From: Edaphobacter lichenicola
Lineage (GTDB): Bacteria; Acidobacteriota; Terriglobia; Terriglobales; Acidobacteriaceae
Assembly: GCF_025264645.1 (NCBI RefSeq)
Contig: NZ_CP073696.1
Coordinates: 4,464,001-4,528,000 of the forward strand
Direction of reading: 5' to 3'
Length of the DNA: 64,000 nucleotides
The notes beneath the pieces are model-generated. The model was not told where the DNA came from. It made no database searches and was given only the letters and a program-made list of their open reading frames with translations. Below are positions 1 through 9,111 of the stretch, one piece after another (within the stretch, counting starts at the first letter, position 1; each line of letters begins with the position of its first letter). The translations under genes and the position numbers were made by a program.

Positions 1-608
1 TCAAAGCGCAGGCGAGGAGTTTCGCGTGCGAATTTCAAGGCTGCCGCGAGGAGGCACTGCTTTGATGTGGCATAAGCGTCAACGCCCGGCATGGACGAAC
101 CGCCCTGCAACCACTCGCCCCGGACACTTGCTTCCGCTGATAGATACCAACCGCCTTTCATACCGAGAATCTTGGCGGGCTTGCGCTCGGGATCTTCCAC
201 GGCCGAAGCAATAAAGGTGACAATCGCGCCATCGGTAAGATGAGGGACAGTGCCTCGGTCAGCGCGAACGGCCCTAAATAGTTGGTGACAAGGCCAGATC
301 CCAGCCCTGGGCATTTTTTCAGGACGCAAGGGAGAAATGCCAGCGTTGTTGTGCAGACCAACGATAGGCTCTACGGCTGCACGCTGAACGGACGCGAGAT
401 CCGAGAGGTCACAGACGACGAAAACAGCGTATCCGCCCTTGGCTTCGAGATCGGTCTGCAGTTTGTGAAGCTTCTCGCGATTACGGCCCACCAGAATGAG
501 CGTGCCGTGCTTCACCATCTCGAATGCTGTCGCAAGGCCGATACCGGACGTCGGTCCGGTAATGATGTAAGCCTTACCTTCCGGGTGGATGTTGTTGGAA
601 TCTCGCAT
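1..608 (-). pseudogene. Short-chain dehydrogenase (SDR), runs off window, internally frame-disturbed
   Basis: NAD(P)-dependent oxidoreductase of the SDR family. From the ATG at 608 the reading frame shows the cofactor motif TGPTSGIG, NNAG and, further on, the catalytic YATSK (YxxxK). The frame stays open to the window edge, so the C-terminus is not seen. Between about 250 and 320 the frame reads nonsense (IWPCHQLFRAVRADRG), whereas the neighbouring frames give the expected SDR segments KNAQGWDL and NYLGPFALTEAL. This fits three separate single-base losses, in an A run at 314-319, near 290 and near 252. Together they restore the frame and garble about 25 residues. It lies 54 bases downstream of the TetR gene on the same strand, which is a common regulator-enzyme arrangement. 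It could be a decayed gene, a gene with sequencing errors, or a variant protein; the substrate is unknown. Confidence 0.75.
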
Positions 609-661
609 ACGTATTTGTCCCCTTATTGCCTGCCTAGTCAGTCATCAACTGGCCAAGATAT

Positions 662-1228
662 TTAGGTGATCATGCGCCACAGACCCTCGAAGCCGGCCTT
701 GCAATGCCGTTTCGCGTTGGTTGGATCTTGAACCATAAACTCAATGGTCGATTCAACGACCGAATTCATAAGCGACACTACGAACGTGATCGGACTTTTG
801 CGCATGGAGCCGGAGGCGTGGATTAGCTCCAATAATTCCGCGACATAAGTCATGCCTTTGCCCGCGGCGGATCGAGATATTGGCGTAATCTCTCCCGAGA
901 CGTTGAGTTGCGCAAGGGCTTGCCGCTTTTCTGGGAAAGATACGGCCCAGCTGGTCCAGTTTTGCCAGAGACGAAAAAGCTGATCACGAGGCTCACCCGT
1001 GTCCCGAAGACCGGTCACCGCAGCAGATGCCATCTCAAGCTTTAGCTCCACGTAGAGAGCGTTATAAAGTTCTGTCTTCGTCTCGAAGTATGTGAACAGT
1101 GAGCCGCTGGCAACGCCCGCTTCTTTCGCGATTCCAGCCGTTGGTGCGCTCAATCCTTGCACTACAATCACACGAGTGGCGGCAGCAAGGATTGCACTTC
1201 GCTTATCGTCGCTGCGTGGTCGAGGCAT
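662..1228 (-). CDS. TetR/AcrR-family transcriptional regulator
   Basis: Ligand-responsive repressor of about 188 residues, the usual size for TetR proteins. The N-terminal helix-turn-helix is clear: basic start MPRPRSDDKR, then an AILAAA helix, the recognition region GIAKEAGVASGSLFTYF and the following KTELYNALY. The C-terminal half is the variable ligand and dimerisation domain. I take the ATG at 1228 rather than the TTG two codons upstream. The SDR gene follows on the same strand, so it is the likeliest target. A copy of the recurrent TACC-GGGTA motif lies about 110 bases upstream (1336-1350). The ligand cannot be told from the sequence. Confidence 0.88.
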   Translation of the reverse strand: MPRPRSDDKRSAILAAATRVIVVQGLSAPTAGIAKEAGVASGSLFTYFETKTELYNALYVELKLEMASAAVTGLRDTGEPRDQLFRLWQNWTSWAVSFPEKRQALAQLNVSGEITPISRSAAGKGMTYVAELLELIHASGSMRKSPITFVVSLMNSVVESTIEFMVQDPTNAKRHCKAGFEGLWRMIT

Positions 1229-1335
1229 TCCCAAAGCTTATAGGTAAGCGCCTGCTCAGTCAACTACGATTGAGTCTGGAAGTATTAGGCTCCAAATCGG
1301 ATCTGCTTGCACCACCAAAGAGAATGTAGAACCGA

Positions 1336-1350
1336 TACCTCTTTCGGGTA
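1336..1350. promoter_or_regulatory. Recurrent TACC(n6)GGGTA motif, copy A
   Basis: TACCTCTTTCGGGTA is an imperfect inverted repeat with arms TACC/GGGTA, about 110 bases upstream of the TetR start. The core CCTCTTT-x-GGGTAA is almost identical to copy B at 6533-6549. It sits in the 234-base gap between the TetR gene and the kinase stop. Proposed operator of the cluster regulator (inference). Confidence 0.5.
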
Positions 1351-1462
1351 AAAATCTTGGATGTCTCACATCGCTTGAGTTGAGGGCGCGCGAAAGGCGA
1401 GGCCCAGGAAAGCTTGTGGTCCATGGTTGAATATTTCGTCACTATCATTGGCGTCTTGAGGT

Positions 1463-4400
1463 CTACGATCGCAACAGAGGCAGACATTTAAAGAGGACGC
1501 GCATTATTGGAGACCTAACTCCATATGCCCGATTGGCTGGAATCGTGATCATAATCCGAGTTCCATTGGCAGGTGAGCTTATACATTCGAATTTAGCGCC
1601 AATCCTATGTGCACGCTCTTTCATCCCCACCAGTCCCCAGTGGCCCGGTCTTCCACCAGCGTTGAGAAGCATCGGATCTATTCCTTTGCCGTCGTCTGCG
1701 CAGGTGACAATGAGGGCCTTTTCGCCATAAGTGATCTTAACCTCAATACAGGAGGGATCGGCATGCTGAAAGGCATTCGTGATGGCCTCGCGTCCAATGC
1801 AGAAGACTTCTTCGAGAATGATCGGATCGACGACAACTACTGGACCCTCGGTAAGAACATCAAATTCAACTTGGCTATAGGGGGTGAAGTGTTCGCCGAC
1901 GCCGTCGAGAGCTTCAGCTAGGGTGAGGTCCTTGAGTCTGTCGGATCGGAGACTTCTAACCCTATTCCTTCCTTCCAACAAAATCGTGTCTGCCGATTTG
2001 AGGGCATCCTCCAGCATGCTGCGGGCGCGTCCCCCCTCTGGAACCTCCTGCGACGCGACATCAAAGCGAAGCATAAGTCCCTGGACCCCCTGCAGGAGTG
2101 TGTCGTGCAGATCGCGTGCAATCCGTACCCGTTCGTCGGCGCGTTCCTCAGCCCTAATTCGCGCCGTTTCTGTTACGCGCTGGATTCGCAACATGAGGAC
2201 GAGCGAAACCGCGGCGACTGCGAGAGCGAAACACATCAGGGCAAACCATGCCGTCTGGTAAAAAGCTGGCAACACTTGAAAGCGAGTGCTGGAGGGCTGA
2301 CTCCAAACTCCTTCCCCGTTCGAGGCGAGCACGTCAAATACGTAGTGCCCAGGACGTAGTTTTGTGTAAACAGCCTCAGTTCTAGATCCAACTTCCTGCC
2401 ACGTAGTGTCACTTCCTTCGAGCCGATAGCGATAGGTAACACGCTCTGGGGCAGGTAGATTAATCCCCGCGTACTTAATGACTAATGTGTTTACCCCAGG
2501 TCGGATCCGGCGGTAATCAGGAAGGGCCGCCCCATCGGCAGAGACAGACGAAATGGTCAACACAGGAGCAATTAAATTCTGGGGCAGCCGCTTTGGATCT
2601 ACATAGAACGAGGTGCTTGAGTTCGCGAACCAGATCGTTCCCCTGGCACCCCGAACTGCTGATGGCAGAGCATAGCTGAGAGGTGCTGGTCCAATAACAG
2701 AACCTTCTGTGATAAGTTGCGACTTCATTCGGTAGGTCGCAGAGTCGAGCGCTTTGAGGAATTCGGCTTGCGGTATTCTCGCCACGCCGTAGGCGACGTT
2801 CAGCCATAAATCGCCGTTGTCCGCTTCAACTAGACCTGAAATTCCGCGCACGTGAAGCTCGTCTTCCAGATGTAAATGATCAAATTTATTTCCGCGCTGC
2901 ACTGCTATGCCATTCATACCGCCGACAAGAAATCCGTGACTCGTTTCAGCAAAAGCTGTTACGTCGCCGAGAGTCGGACATTGGAAGTCCTGTCCAGAAT
3001 TACCTTCGAGCACAGCGATCGTGCCGTTGCCATAGCCAGCCCAGAGTCTTCCTGACCGATCCTGGAAGATGACGTTCCTTCCTTCCTTCTGAATGCTCGG
3101 AGCGGTGACTGAGGACCATATTCCAGCCTGCCATCGCCATAGATCTGAGGCATTGCGAAAGGTAACAAAAATCGAACCATCACTTGCTTCTACGACTTGT
3201 TTCGCCGAGGATGGCCGCAGTCCTTCCGGAAGTGGGATGTGAGTAGTCGATTTACGATCAAACCGTCCGATGCCATGATCATCGGTGAACCAGATGACGT
3301 TACTCGGGCCGCAGTAGATGGAGTTGATCTCATATGTCTTATCCATGCGAGTGATTGTCTGTCCGTCGCGGATCGAAACCAGTGGCGCAAGAGGCACCGC
3401 TATCCATACCTCGCCATCTGAACAACTCGTGACCATCATGCGCCGGTCCGATACTGGAACGTTTTCGGGATGAATTAGCTTAGGCGGCTCGAATCGGTCC
3501 AGGCCGCGCATTGTTCCTACCCAGATATCTCCTGAAGCATCCTTAAATATTGCCGTAGCGCTATCTGTACTCAGCCCCTGATCGCGCCCGAACCACTTGA
3601 ACTGCTTGTCCTGATCCACCGCGCCGGGAATCGGAGTCTTAGCAATCTCACGCGGGCTGACCTTCAAGAGACCGTACACCGATGCTATCCAAAGTTCGCC
3701 CTCCGGATCGAAAAGGAGGGTATCCGATAGCACGTGCAGGCGCATAGGGTCCGGGGACGGATGACCCTCCACGTTGAGGCGTCTTACGGTTGGGATAGGT
3801 GCCCCCGCGCCTTCTTCGCCACCAACCCAAAGACTGCCATCTGGCGACTCCGCGAACTGTATCAGTTCCCCGCCGACCTCTTTTGTCGCTTCAAACTTAT
3901 CCTGGTCGGGTTCTCGTCGGTAAATCCATTTGTTAGTTCCCACCCATTGTGTTCCTGCTTTATCGAAGAACATCTTATAGACGCGTTCAGATGAGAACGG
4001 TTCGCTCGGTGACTCTCGTTGCCACCGCTCTCCGCGTAGTTGCCAAAGGTGTAGACCGGCTATGGCCCACATCGTTCCATCATTTGCTTGAAGCAGCTGG
4101 TAGGTTGTATCTGGCGGAAGGCCATCTTGGACTCCGTAGAGCTTGACATGGCCATTCCTGATTGCAGCTACCCCGGCAGGTCTGAATCCTACCCACACCG
4201 CCCCGTCCTGAGCCACGCAAAGCGATCTGATCGAGATTCGCGGCAACGGAGGTTCTCCCTGAGCAGGTTGAAAGAGAGAGAAGGTGGTGCCGTCGAACCG
4301 GTAGAGGCCACTGCCGCTACCAATCCAGAGGATTCCGTCCGCCGTCTGTCCGAGCCCAGCAATCTCTGAAGGAGCGCCATCCCGGGCTGTCCACGACATG

Positions 4401-4561
4401 TGATTGAGTTGAATCAGCTTCAGAGCATCCTGCGCATTTAGCCCATGCACCCCGACAAAGAGGATCAGCACGTAGGCGAATCTGCAGGACCAAGGCGGAC
4501 GTAAAGCCTTCAGGAAGATGATCAATTCGCTCTCCTCACCCTTCGCTCTTCCCTCAGTCAT
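1463..4561 (-). CDS. Propeller-type sensor histidine kinase (Reg_prop, Y_Y_Y, HisKA_3, HATPase)
   Basis: Membrane sensor kinase of about 1032 residues. Near the N-terminus there is a hydrophobic stretch (FAYVLILFVGVHGLNA) ending in AQ, which can act as signal or anchor. The periplasmic part has many two-component-regulator propeller repeats (IWVGTMRGLDRF, LWIGSGSGLYRF, LWLNVAYGVARI) and then a Y_Y_Y domain (YRYRLEGSDTTWQEVG). A single membrane helix (WFALMCFALAVAAVSLVLML) follows. The cytoplasmic end has the HisKA_3 box RIARDLHDTLLQ, with the phospho-acceptor His at about residue 819, and an ATPase with N-box EAITNAFQHA and DDGKGI. There is no receiver domain, so it needs a partner; the NarL-type regulator at 6635-7264 is the nearest candidate. 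The ATG at 4561 is chosen over a GTG at 4576; neither has a strong ribosome-binding site. A C-terminal tail after PANRAYG is longer than usual. Confidence 0.9.
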   Translation of the reverse strand: MTEGRAKGEESELIIFLKALRPPWSCRFAYVLILFVGVHGLNAQDALKLIQLNHMSWTARDGAPSEIAGLGQTADGILWIGSGSGLYRFDGTTFSLFQPAQGEPPLPRISIRSLCVAQDGAVWVGFRPAGVAAIRNGHVKLYGVQDGLPPDTTYQLLQANDGTMWAIAGLHLWQLRGERWQRESPSEPFSSERVYKMFFDKAGTQWVGTNKWIYRREPDQDKFEATKEVGGELIQFAESPDGSLWVGGEEGAGAPIPTVRRLNVEGHPSPDPMRLHVLSDTLLFDPEGELWIASVYGLLKVSPREIAKTPIPGAVDQDKQFKWFGRDQGLSTDSATAIFKDASGDIWVGTMRGLDRFEPPKLIHPENVPVSDRRMMVTSCSDGEVWIAVPLAPLVSIRDGQTITRMDKTYEINSIYCGPSNVIWFTDDHGIGRFDRKSTTHIPLPEGLRPSSAKQVVEASDGSIFVTFRNASDLWRWQAGIWSSVTAPSIQKEGRNVIFQDRSGRLWAGYGNGTIAVLEGNSGQDFQCPTLGDVTAFAETSHGFLVGGMNGIAVQRGNKFDHLHLEDELHVRGISGLVEADNGDLWLNVAYGVARIPQAEFLKALDSATYRMKSQLITEGSVIGPAPLSYALPSAVRGARGTIWFANSSTSFYVDPKRLPQNLIAPVLTISSVSADGAALPDYRRIRPGVNTLVIKYAGINLPAPERVTYRYRLEGSDTTWQEVGSRTEAVYTKLRPGHYVFDVLASNGEGVWSQPSSTRFQVLPAFYQTAWFALMCFALAVAAVSLVLMLRIQRVTETARIRAEERADERVRIARDLHDTLLQGVQGLMLRFDVASQEVPEGGRARSMLEDALKSADTILLEGRNRVRSLRSDRLKDLTLAEALDGVGEHFTPYSQVEFDVLTEGPVVVVDPIILEEVFCIGREAITNAFQHADPSCIEVKITYGEKALIVTCADDGKGIDPMLLNAGGRPGHWGLVGMKERAHRIGAKFECISSPANGTRIMITIPANRAYGVRSPIMRVLFKCLPLLRS

Positions 4562-4692
4562 GACGGTATTGCCCACATAATAAATCTTGACTCGCTATTG
4601 CTATGGGTGCTCGAGCGTTCTAACGTGTTTTTGTGCTCCGAGACGTCGAGCCCATTGCCCCCCTGCGATCTTTGTCTTACTGATTTGTCACC

Positions 4693-6435
4693 TCAAGACG
4701 CAAGTTTAACTCTACAATCTCCGGCCGCCAGAGAAGGAGTCTCTAAATTTGTCTCGAAATCTTCTAGATAGTGGTGGACATCCGATACGACTGCTGAACC
4801 CTCTCCGACCGCAGAGGCGACACGTTTAACAGACCCGGAGCGCACATCGCCAACTGCAAATATGCCTGGGCAACTTGTTCCCAGAGGCGACCCGGCGTTG
4901 GAGGGAGTATGGCCAGTCCTTAGAAAGCCATTTCGATCCAAATCCAACCGTCCTCTAAGCCAATCGGTGTTCGGATCGGCGCCAATCATCACAAAAATGT
5001 CGCTTACCTCGTAAAACGTCTTTTCGCTTCTCAGACTATCAGTCATTGCGAAGCCGCTAAGCTTGTGATCGCCAGAGATAGACTCGATTTCGGCATTCAG
5101 GTGCATGGTAATGCGCGGGCAGCAATTGATTCGTTGGACGAGATAGTCTGACATAGTTGCCTCCAACGTTGTGCCTCGCACGATCAAGTGCACTTGATGG
5201 GCGCTATGCGCAAGATGGAGCGCAGCCTGCCCGGCAGAGTTGCCGCCGCCAACCACGGCAACCACCTGACCTTTGCATCGAGCGGATTCAATTGGCGTTG
5301 CAGCGTAGTGTATCCCTCTCAGCTCAAATCGCTCGTATCCTGCTACTTGCAGCCTTCGGTAGCGGGCTCCGGTAGCCACGATTACAGTTCGAGATGAGAC
5401 AATCTGGCCTCCGGCCAAATAAAGCCTGTGGATGCTGCCCAAACAATTCAAGTCGACTACATTTCGTGAGACAGAGAAGCGAGCCCCAAATTTCTGAGCC
5501 TGTATTTCTGCTCGCGAAGCAAGCTCCTGGCCGGACACCCCACTTGGAAATCCGAGGTAATTCTCTATCCGGGAACTCGTGCCCGCTTGACCGCCCGGCG
5601 CCGTGCCTTCAAGGACGATCGTTCTCAGTCCTTCTGAAGCAGCATATACGGCTGCAGCTAGTCCCGCTGGTCCCGCGCCGACAATGGCTACATCAAATGT
5701 GTCCTGCATGTGCAGCACATTGTTCATGCCGAGTTCGTCCGCGAGGTCCGTGTTACTCGGGTTGCGCAGCATCCGGCAGTCGGGGAGAAATACAACAGGT
5801 AGTTCAGTTGGATCAAGGTTTAGGCCCTGCAGCAACAATTCAGCATGGGGATTCATCTCAGCGTCGATCAGTTTGTTAGGGTATCCGTTTCGGACAAGAA
5901 ATTGTTGAGTTCGCATGGTCGCGGCACTATGACCATGGCCGACTACGATGACGCCACCCTGCGAATGCTGAAGTAGAAAGGCACGTCTTCCAACCCATGC
6001 CTCTATGATGAGGTCCGTGATGTCGAGTTCGGTCCGCATCAGCTGACGTAGGCCATTAGCTCCGATACGCAGGATCCGACTACGCATAGCGGCACGACAA
6101 CTTAAGAGCGTCTCCCTGCCGCTTAATAGGTCTAGCTCTCCTGAGAACTGACCTTTGGTGAGGGTAGCGAGCGGATAGAACGATCCGTTGCGTTTGTGTT
6201 CCAGTAATTCGATTGTGCCATCAATTACTACAAAGAAGTCGGCACTTCGGGAACCACGCGCGAAGAGAACCGCACCTGAATGAAATTCCTCTTCCTTGCC
6301 ATAAGCAAAAAGTCTTTCGATCATATCGGAGGTCAGCATCGACTCAGCGCTTGCTTTACGGAGCGCATTTCCAGGTACGCCGGTCGCAAAGAATCTGCCC
6401 GAGTGTTCTGAGGTTGTGCTAAGTGACAGTGCCAT
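4693..6435 (-). CDS. Cyclic-nucleotide-binding-domain flavoprotein, thioredoxin-reductase-like
   Basis: Fusion protein of about 580 residues. Residues 30-140 form a cNMP-binding beta-roll (ADFFVVIDGTIELL, GQFSGELDLLSGR). Residues 155-235 resemble a thioredoxin-like spacer (FLVRNGYPNKLIDAE, ELPVVFLPDC). From about 247 a pyridine nucleotide-disulfide oxidoreductase follows, with the FAD motif VGAGPAG, GGQAGTSSRIENYLGFP, the NADPH motif VVGGGNSAGQ and the C-terminal FAVGDVR. The redox CxxC of true thioredoxin reductase is missing: the matching segment reads HYAATPIES. Related proteins of this fused family share that loss, so the electron acceptor is unknown. The start at 6435 is set by AGAAGGAGTAGAG just ahead of the ATG; an in-frame start 63 bases further upstream has no such site. 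Motif copy B lies 98 bases upstream. It is followed on the same strand by the propeller kinase. Confidence 0.9.
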   Translation of the reverse strand: MALSLSTTSEHSGRFFATGVPGNALRKASAESMLTSDMIERLFAYGKEEEFHSGAVLFARGSRSADFFVVIDGTIELLEHKRNGSFYPLATLTKGQFSGELDLLSGRETLLSCRAAMRSRILRIGANGLRQLMRTELDITDLIIEAWVGRRAFLLQHSQGGVIVVGHGHSAATMRTQQFLVRNGYPNKLIDAEMNPHAELLLQGLNLDPTELPVVFLPDCRMLRNPSNTDLADELGMNNVLHMQDTFDVAIVGAGPAGLAAAVYAASEGLRTIVLEGTAPGGQAGTSSRIENYLGFPSGVSGQELASRAEIQAQKFGARFSVSRNVVDLNCLGSIHRLYLAGGQIVSSRTVIVATGARYRRLQVAGYERFELRGIHYAATPIESARCKGQVVAVVGGGNSAGQAALHLAHSAHQVHLIVRGTTLEATMSDYLVQRINCCPRITMHLNAEIESISGDHKLSGFAMTDSLRSEKTFYEVSDIFVMIGADPNTDWLRGRLDLDRNGFLRTGHTPSNAGSPLGTSCPGIFAVGDVRSGSVKRVASAVGEGSAVVSDVHHYLEDFETNLETPSLAAGDCRVKLAS

Positions 6436-6532
6436 CTCTACTCCTTCTTGAGGCGAAAGAAAAAAGAACTGATGGATGGATGGATTGTGGCAGAACACCC
6501 AAGAAGGGGAAGCTCAATTGCGGTCGTCTACC

Positions 6533-6549
6533 TACCCCTCTTTAGGGTA
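6533..6549. promoter_or_regulatory. Recurrent TACCC-GGGTA motif, copy B
   Basis: TACCCCTCTTTAGGGTA, with arms TACCC/GGGTA, 98 bases upstream of the flavoprotein ATG at 6435. Its left half TACCCCT fits the heptamer TACYYMT known for NarL-family regulators. A NarL-type regulator is encoded immediately upstream. Confidence 0.55.
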
Positions 6550-6634
6550 AGCCACAGTTTCCCGAAGGTCAGACACAACATAGATGAATCTGGCGCATTC
6601 AACCGTTACCGCGATCACATTTCTGCGTTGTTCA

Positions 6635-7264
6635 TTAGGCGTCAAGAAAACCGCGTTTCATAGCGATCGTGACAGCATGCGTGCGATCATTCGCCTGCAA
6701 CTTAGCCAGAATGTTTTTCATGTGGCCTTTCACCGTGTCCTCAGAAATCAATAGCCGATCGGCGATGATTTTGTTGGCGCAGCCAGCCGCTACGCACCGA
6801 AGTACCTCAATCTCACGCGCCGATAGTGCGTCCGCCGTGAAGTGCTCAGCGATCTCGGAGGCAATCTCCGGCGGAATTCGGCGTTGCCCGGAATGAACAG
6901 TGCGGATCGTATTAATGAGCTCAGTGCGAAATGTTCCCTTGAGGATATAACCGACAGCTCCAACCTGAAGGGCACGTGAAGCTTGTATATCCCCAGAATA
7001 AGTTGTAAGAATCACAATGCGTGCATTAGGGAACTCCTTGCGGATAGCTTCCGTTGCATCTATCCCATTCATTTGCGGCATTTGCAGGTCCATCAGCGTA
7101 ACGTCTGGCCGGTGTTGCCGGAAGGCGGCAATTGCTTCCAAACCGTTTTTAGCCTCTGCGACAAGTTCCATATCGCTTTGCTGTTGAAGTGCAAAAGCTA
7201 TGCCATCCCGAACTAGAGGGTGGTCGTCCGCGCAGAGTACTCGAATTTTATTAGAGGTTGTCAT
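6635..7264 (-). CDS. NarL/FixJ-type response regulator
   Basis: Cytoplasmic two-component response regulator of 209 residues, the standard length. The receiver domain spans about residues 7-122, with acidic pair DD at 13-14, phospho-acceptor Asp59 in VTLMDLQMP, Thr in ILTTYS and Lys in YILKG. The LuxR-type helix-turn-helix spans about 145-205 (LSAREIEVLRCVAAG, IADRLLISEDTVKGHMKNI). It lies 88 bases downstream of the hydrolase at 7352-8371, probably co-transcribed with it, and just upstream of the flavoprotein gene. It is the only response regulator in the stress block. It is therefore the natural partner of the propeller kinase and the best candidate to bind the TACCC-GGGTA motif. Partner and target assignments are inference. 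Confidence 0.93.
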   Translation of the reverse strand: MTTSNKIRVLCADDHPLVRDGIAFALQQQSDMELVAEAKNGLEAIAAFRQHRPDVTLMDLQMPQMNGIDATEAIRKEFPNARIVILTTYSGDIQASRALQVGAVGYILKGTFRTELINTIRTVHSGQRRIPPEIASEIAEHFTADALSAREIEVLRCVAAGCANKIIADRLLISEDTVKGHMKNILAKLQANDRTHAVTIAMKRGFLDA

Positions 7265-7351
7265 TATTTTATGTCCCCATTTGCAGCAGATGCGTGAGGG
7301 AAAACGGCGCTGTGAAGAAGTCCTGGATAGTCTTTCTCCACAGCATTCTAG

Positions 7352-8371
7352 CTACGACTTGATGAACTCGAGGAGGTCGGCATTGATCTGCTCTGCATGC
7401 GTTGTCGGCATTCCGTGAGGAAACCCAGGATAAGCCTTCAGTGTGCCATCCTTCAAAAGCTTTGCAGAGAGCGGCCCGGAGTCGGAAAAAGGAACAATCT
7501 GGTCGTCCTCACCGTGCATGACCAAGGTGGGGATTTCGATCTTCTTCAGGTCTTCAGTGAAGTCGGTCTCCGAGAACGCTTTGATGCAGTCGTATTGTGC
7601 CTTGATCCCGCCCATCATACCTTGGCGCCACCAGTTGTCTCTCACTCCCTGAGATATAACCGCACCTGGTCTGTTGTAGCCATAGAAGGGAAGAGTAATG
7701 TCCTCGTAGAACTGCGCACGGTGATTCGCGGTTCCTTCACGGATCTTATCAAACACCTCGACCGGCGTACCTCCAGGATTCTTCTCCGACTTGACCATAA
7801 TCGGGGGCACGGAGCTTATCAGCACGGCTTTCGCGACTCGACCCTTGCCGTATCGCGCAACGTACCGTGCTACTTCACCACCACCAGTGGAGTGACCGAT
7901 GTGAATAGCCTCTTTTAGGTCCAGTTTGGCGACCAACTCGGCAACATCGGCGGCATAGGTATCCATTTCGTTTCCCGTCACCGTCTGTGTTGAACGCCCA
8001 TGACCACGACGATCATGTGCGATCACCCGGTATCCTCGCTCCAGAAAAAACATCATCTGTGTGTCCCAGTCGTCGGCTGAAAGCGGCCAACCGTGATGAA
8101 AGAAGAGAGGTTGACCAGTGCCCCAGTCTTTAAAGTAAATCTGCGTACCGTCCTTGACCGTGATCATATTCATCGGATTCTCCTTATATTGTAGGTTTGT
8201 GGAAAGTTGGTTGAGAGTTGCTGCCGTTGCGGAATGCGACATCGAGAGCGCTGCAACAGATGATGCAGCCGCAACAACGAAGTGGCGGCGGCTAAACCTC
8301 GTGGGTGTGGATCGGCTGGTCCTCATATTGATTTCTTCCATACATGAAGTGGGCGATATCTCGAACGTCAT
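7352..8371 (-). CDS. Tat-exported alpha/beta hydrolase, non-heme haloperoxidase type
   Basis: Alpha/beta-hydrolase of the non-heme chloroperoxidase/arylesterase group, 339 residues with its leader. The catalytic triad is readable: nucleophile Ser in GHSTGGGE, acid in [10 protein letters not shown] and His in FPHGM. An oxyanion HHGWP and RRGHGRS also fit the family. The N-terminus carries a twin-arginine signal, [15 protein letters not shown] followed by SATA, so the enzyme should leave the cytoplasm folded. GGAGG six bases upstream supports the ATG at 8371. An internal AAGGAG six bases ahead of the ATG at 8173 could start a leaderless cytosolic form at the mature domain. Motif copy C lies 65-80 bases upstream. 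The close homologue at 10408-11229 has no leader. The natural substrate is unknown; hydrolysis or perhydrolysis are both possible in this family. Confidence 0.88.
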   Translation of the reverse strand: MTFEISPTSCMEEINMRTSRSTPTRFSRRHFVVAAASSVAALSMSHSATAATLNQLSTNLQYKENPMNMITVKDGTQIYFKDWGTGQPLFFHHGWPLSADDWDTQMMFFLERGYRVIAHDRRGHGRSTQTVTGNEMDTYAADVAELVAKLDLKEAIHIGHSTGGGEVARYVARYGKGRVAKAVLISSVPPIMVKSEKNPGGTPVEVFDKIREGTANHRAQFYEDITLPFYGYNRPGAVISQGVRDNWWRQGMMGGIKAQYDCIKAFSETDFTEDLKKIEIPTLVMHGEDDQIVPFSDSGPLSAKLLKDGTLKAYPGFPHGMPTTHAEQINADLLEFIKS

Positions 8372-8733
8372 AGCAACCCTCCGGCTTGTCTGCTTCTGCT
8401 ATTGCAATAAGACAACAGGACGTTCAAAAGACCGCCACCCTTTAGGGTTGGCTGTGATCTACGAGATAGTGTGGTGCGTTGTGAGGGACTCGCTCCCGGG
8501 AAGTATTCACTGGAAGATGCAGTCAGGATCTTCTTGCGCTGGAGGAATTTGATGATGATACTGCGGCGGTGTAGCAGCATTGAAGGAGTCCATCCGGGTA
8601 GATGACGTTCTATCTCATCAGCCCCGCAAACGAACACTTCGTATCGGCTGCGTTACGAATTCGCAAGCCCATCGATTCTTAGGAGAGCAATCAACTGTGG
8701 GTCATCTCGCTAAATGTAAAGCATCAAGCACTG
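8372..8733. other. Gene-free stretch with motif copy C and a leader-like segment
   Basis: This 362-base gap lies between the DoxX-like gene and the Tat hydrolase. It holds motif copy C (8436-8450). At 8568-8594 the words GGTGTAGCAGCAT and AGGAGTCCATC occur in the same order as in the leader of the metallo-hydrolase gene at 14518-14565. The short open frames across it look like chance. Confidence 0.5.
8436..8450. promoter_or_regulatory. Recurrent ACCC-GGGT motif, copy C
   Basis: CACCCTTTAGGGTTG, an inverted repeat with arms ACCC/GGGT, 65-80 bases upstream of the Tat-hydrolase ATG at 8371. The core CACCCTTTAGGGT is identical to copy D at 9171-9184. Confidence 0.55.
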
Positions 8734-9111
8734 TTATGCGCCTCGCGAGAGACGTGTTGACTCCGGGAGTGTGATTCGTCGTCGTCCAAATAGAAGATTA
8801 TCTAGGGAGTAAGCGCCAGGACCTATCAGTGCTAGCGAAAAGCAGGTCAGCAGCCCATACAAGGTGGCTAGGCCATCTAGGCTCCAACCTAAATAGAAAA
8901 GAAGGGCAATCAGCGCTGCCATTAGGCAAGAGGCTATCGACGTGAAGAGACCCAACGTCGATAGAACAGCGAATGTGATAGCCAAAACGAAGATCGGAAA
9001 AGCTCTTCCTCCTAGCAGTTCGCATTGGATTATCCTGAGCGGCACGATTATCGCCGTCAGACGTAAGAGCAAGAGACCTGCTCCTTGCCAATCTCTTTGA
9101 GGACTCAACAT
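8734..9111 (-). CDS. Small four-helix membrane protein, DoxX-like
   Basis: Membrane protein of 125 residues with about four hydrophobic segments (near residues 10-30, 40-60, 65-82 and 85-100). Size and layout resemble DoxX-family proteins, which are often found with redox enzymes, but no diagnostic motif makes this certain. The overlapping frame at 8798-9091 is a shadow. Motif copy D lies 60 bases upstream, ties it to the neighbouring hydrolase and redox genes, and could place an activator next to the promoter. The following gene on the strand, the Tat hydrolase, has its own motif copy, so the two are probably separate units. Confidence 0.6.
   Translation of the reverse strand: MLSPQRDWQGAGLLLLRLTAIIVPLRIIQCELLGGRAFPIFVLAITFAVLSTLGLFTSIASCLMAALIALLFYLGWSLDGLATLYGLLTCFSLALIGPGAYSLDNLLFGRRRITLPESTRLSRGA

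Noticed and set aside
1260..1487. 75-codon frame overlapping the propeller-kinase stop
   Set aside because: No ribosome-binding site, no family resemblance, and it covers the region with motif copy A.
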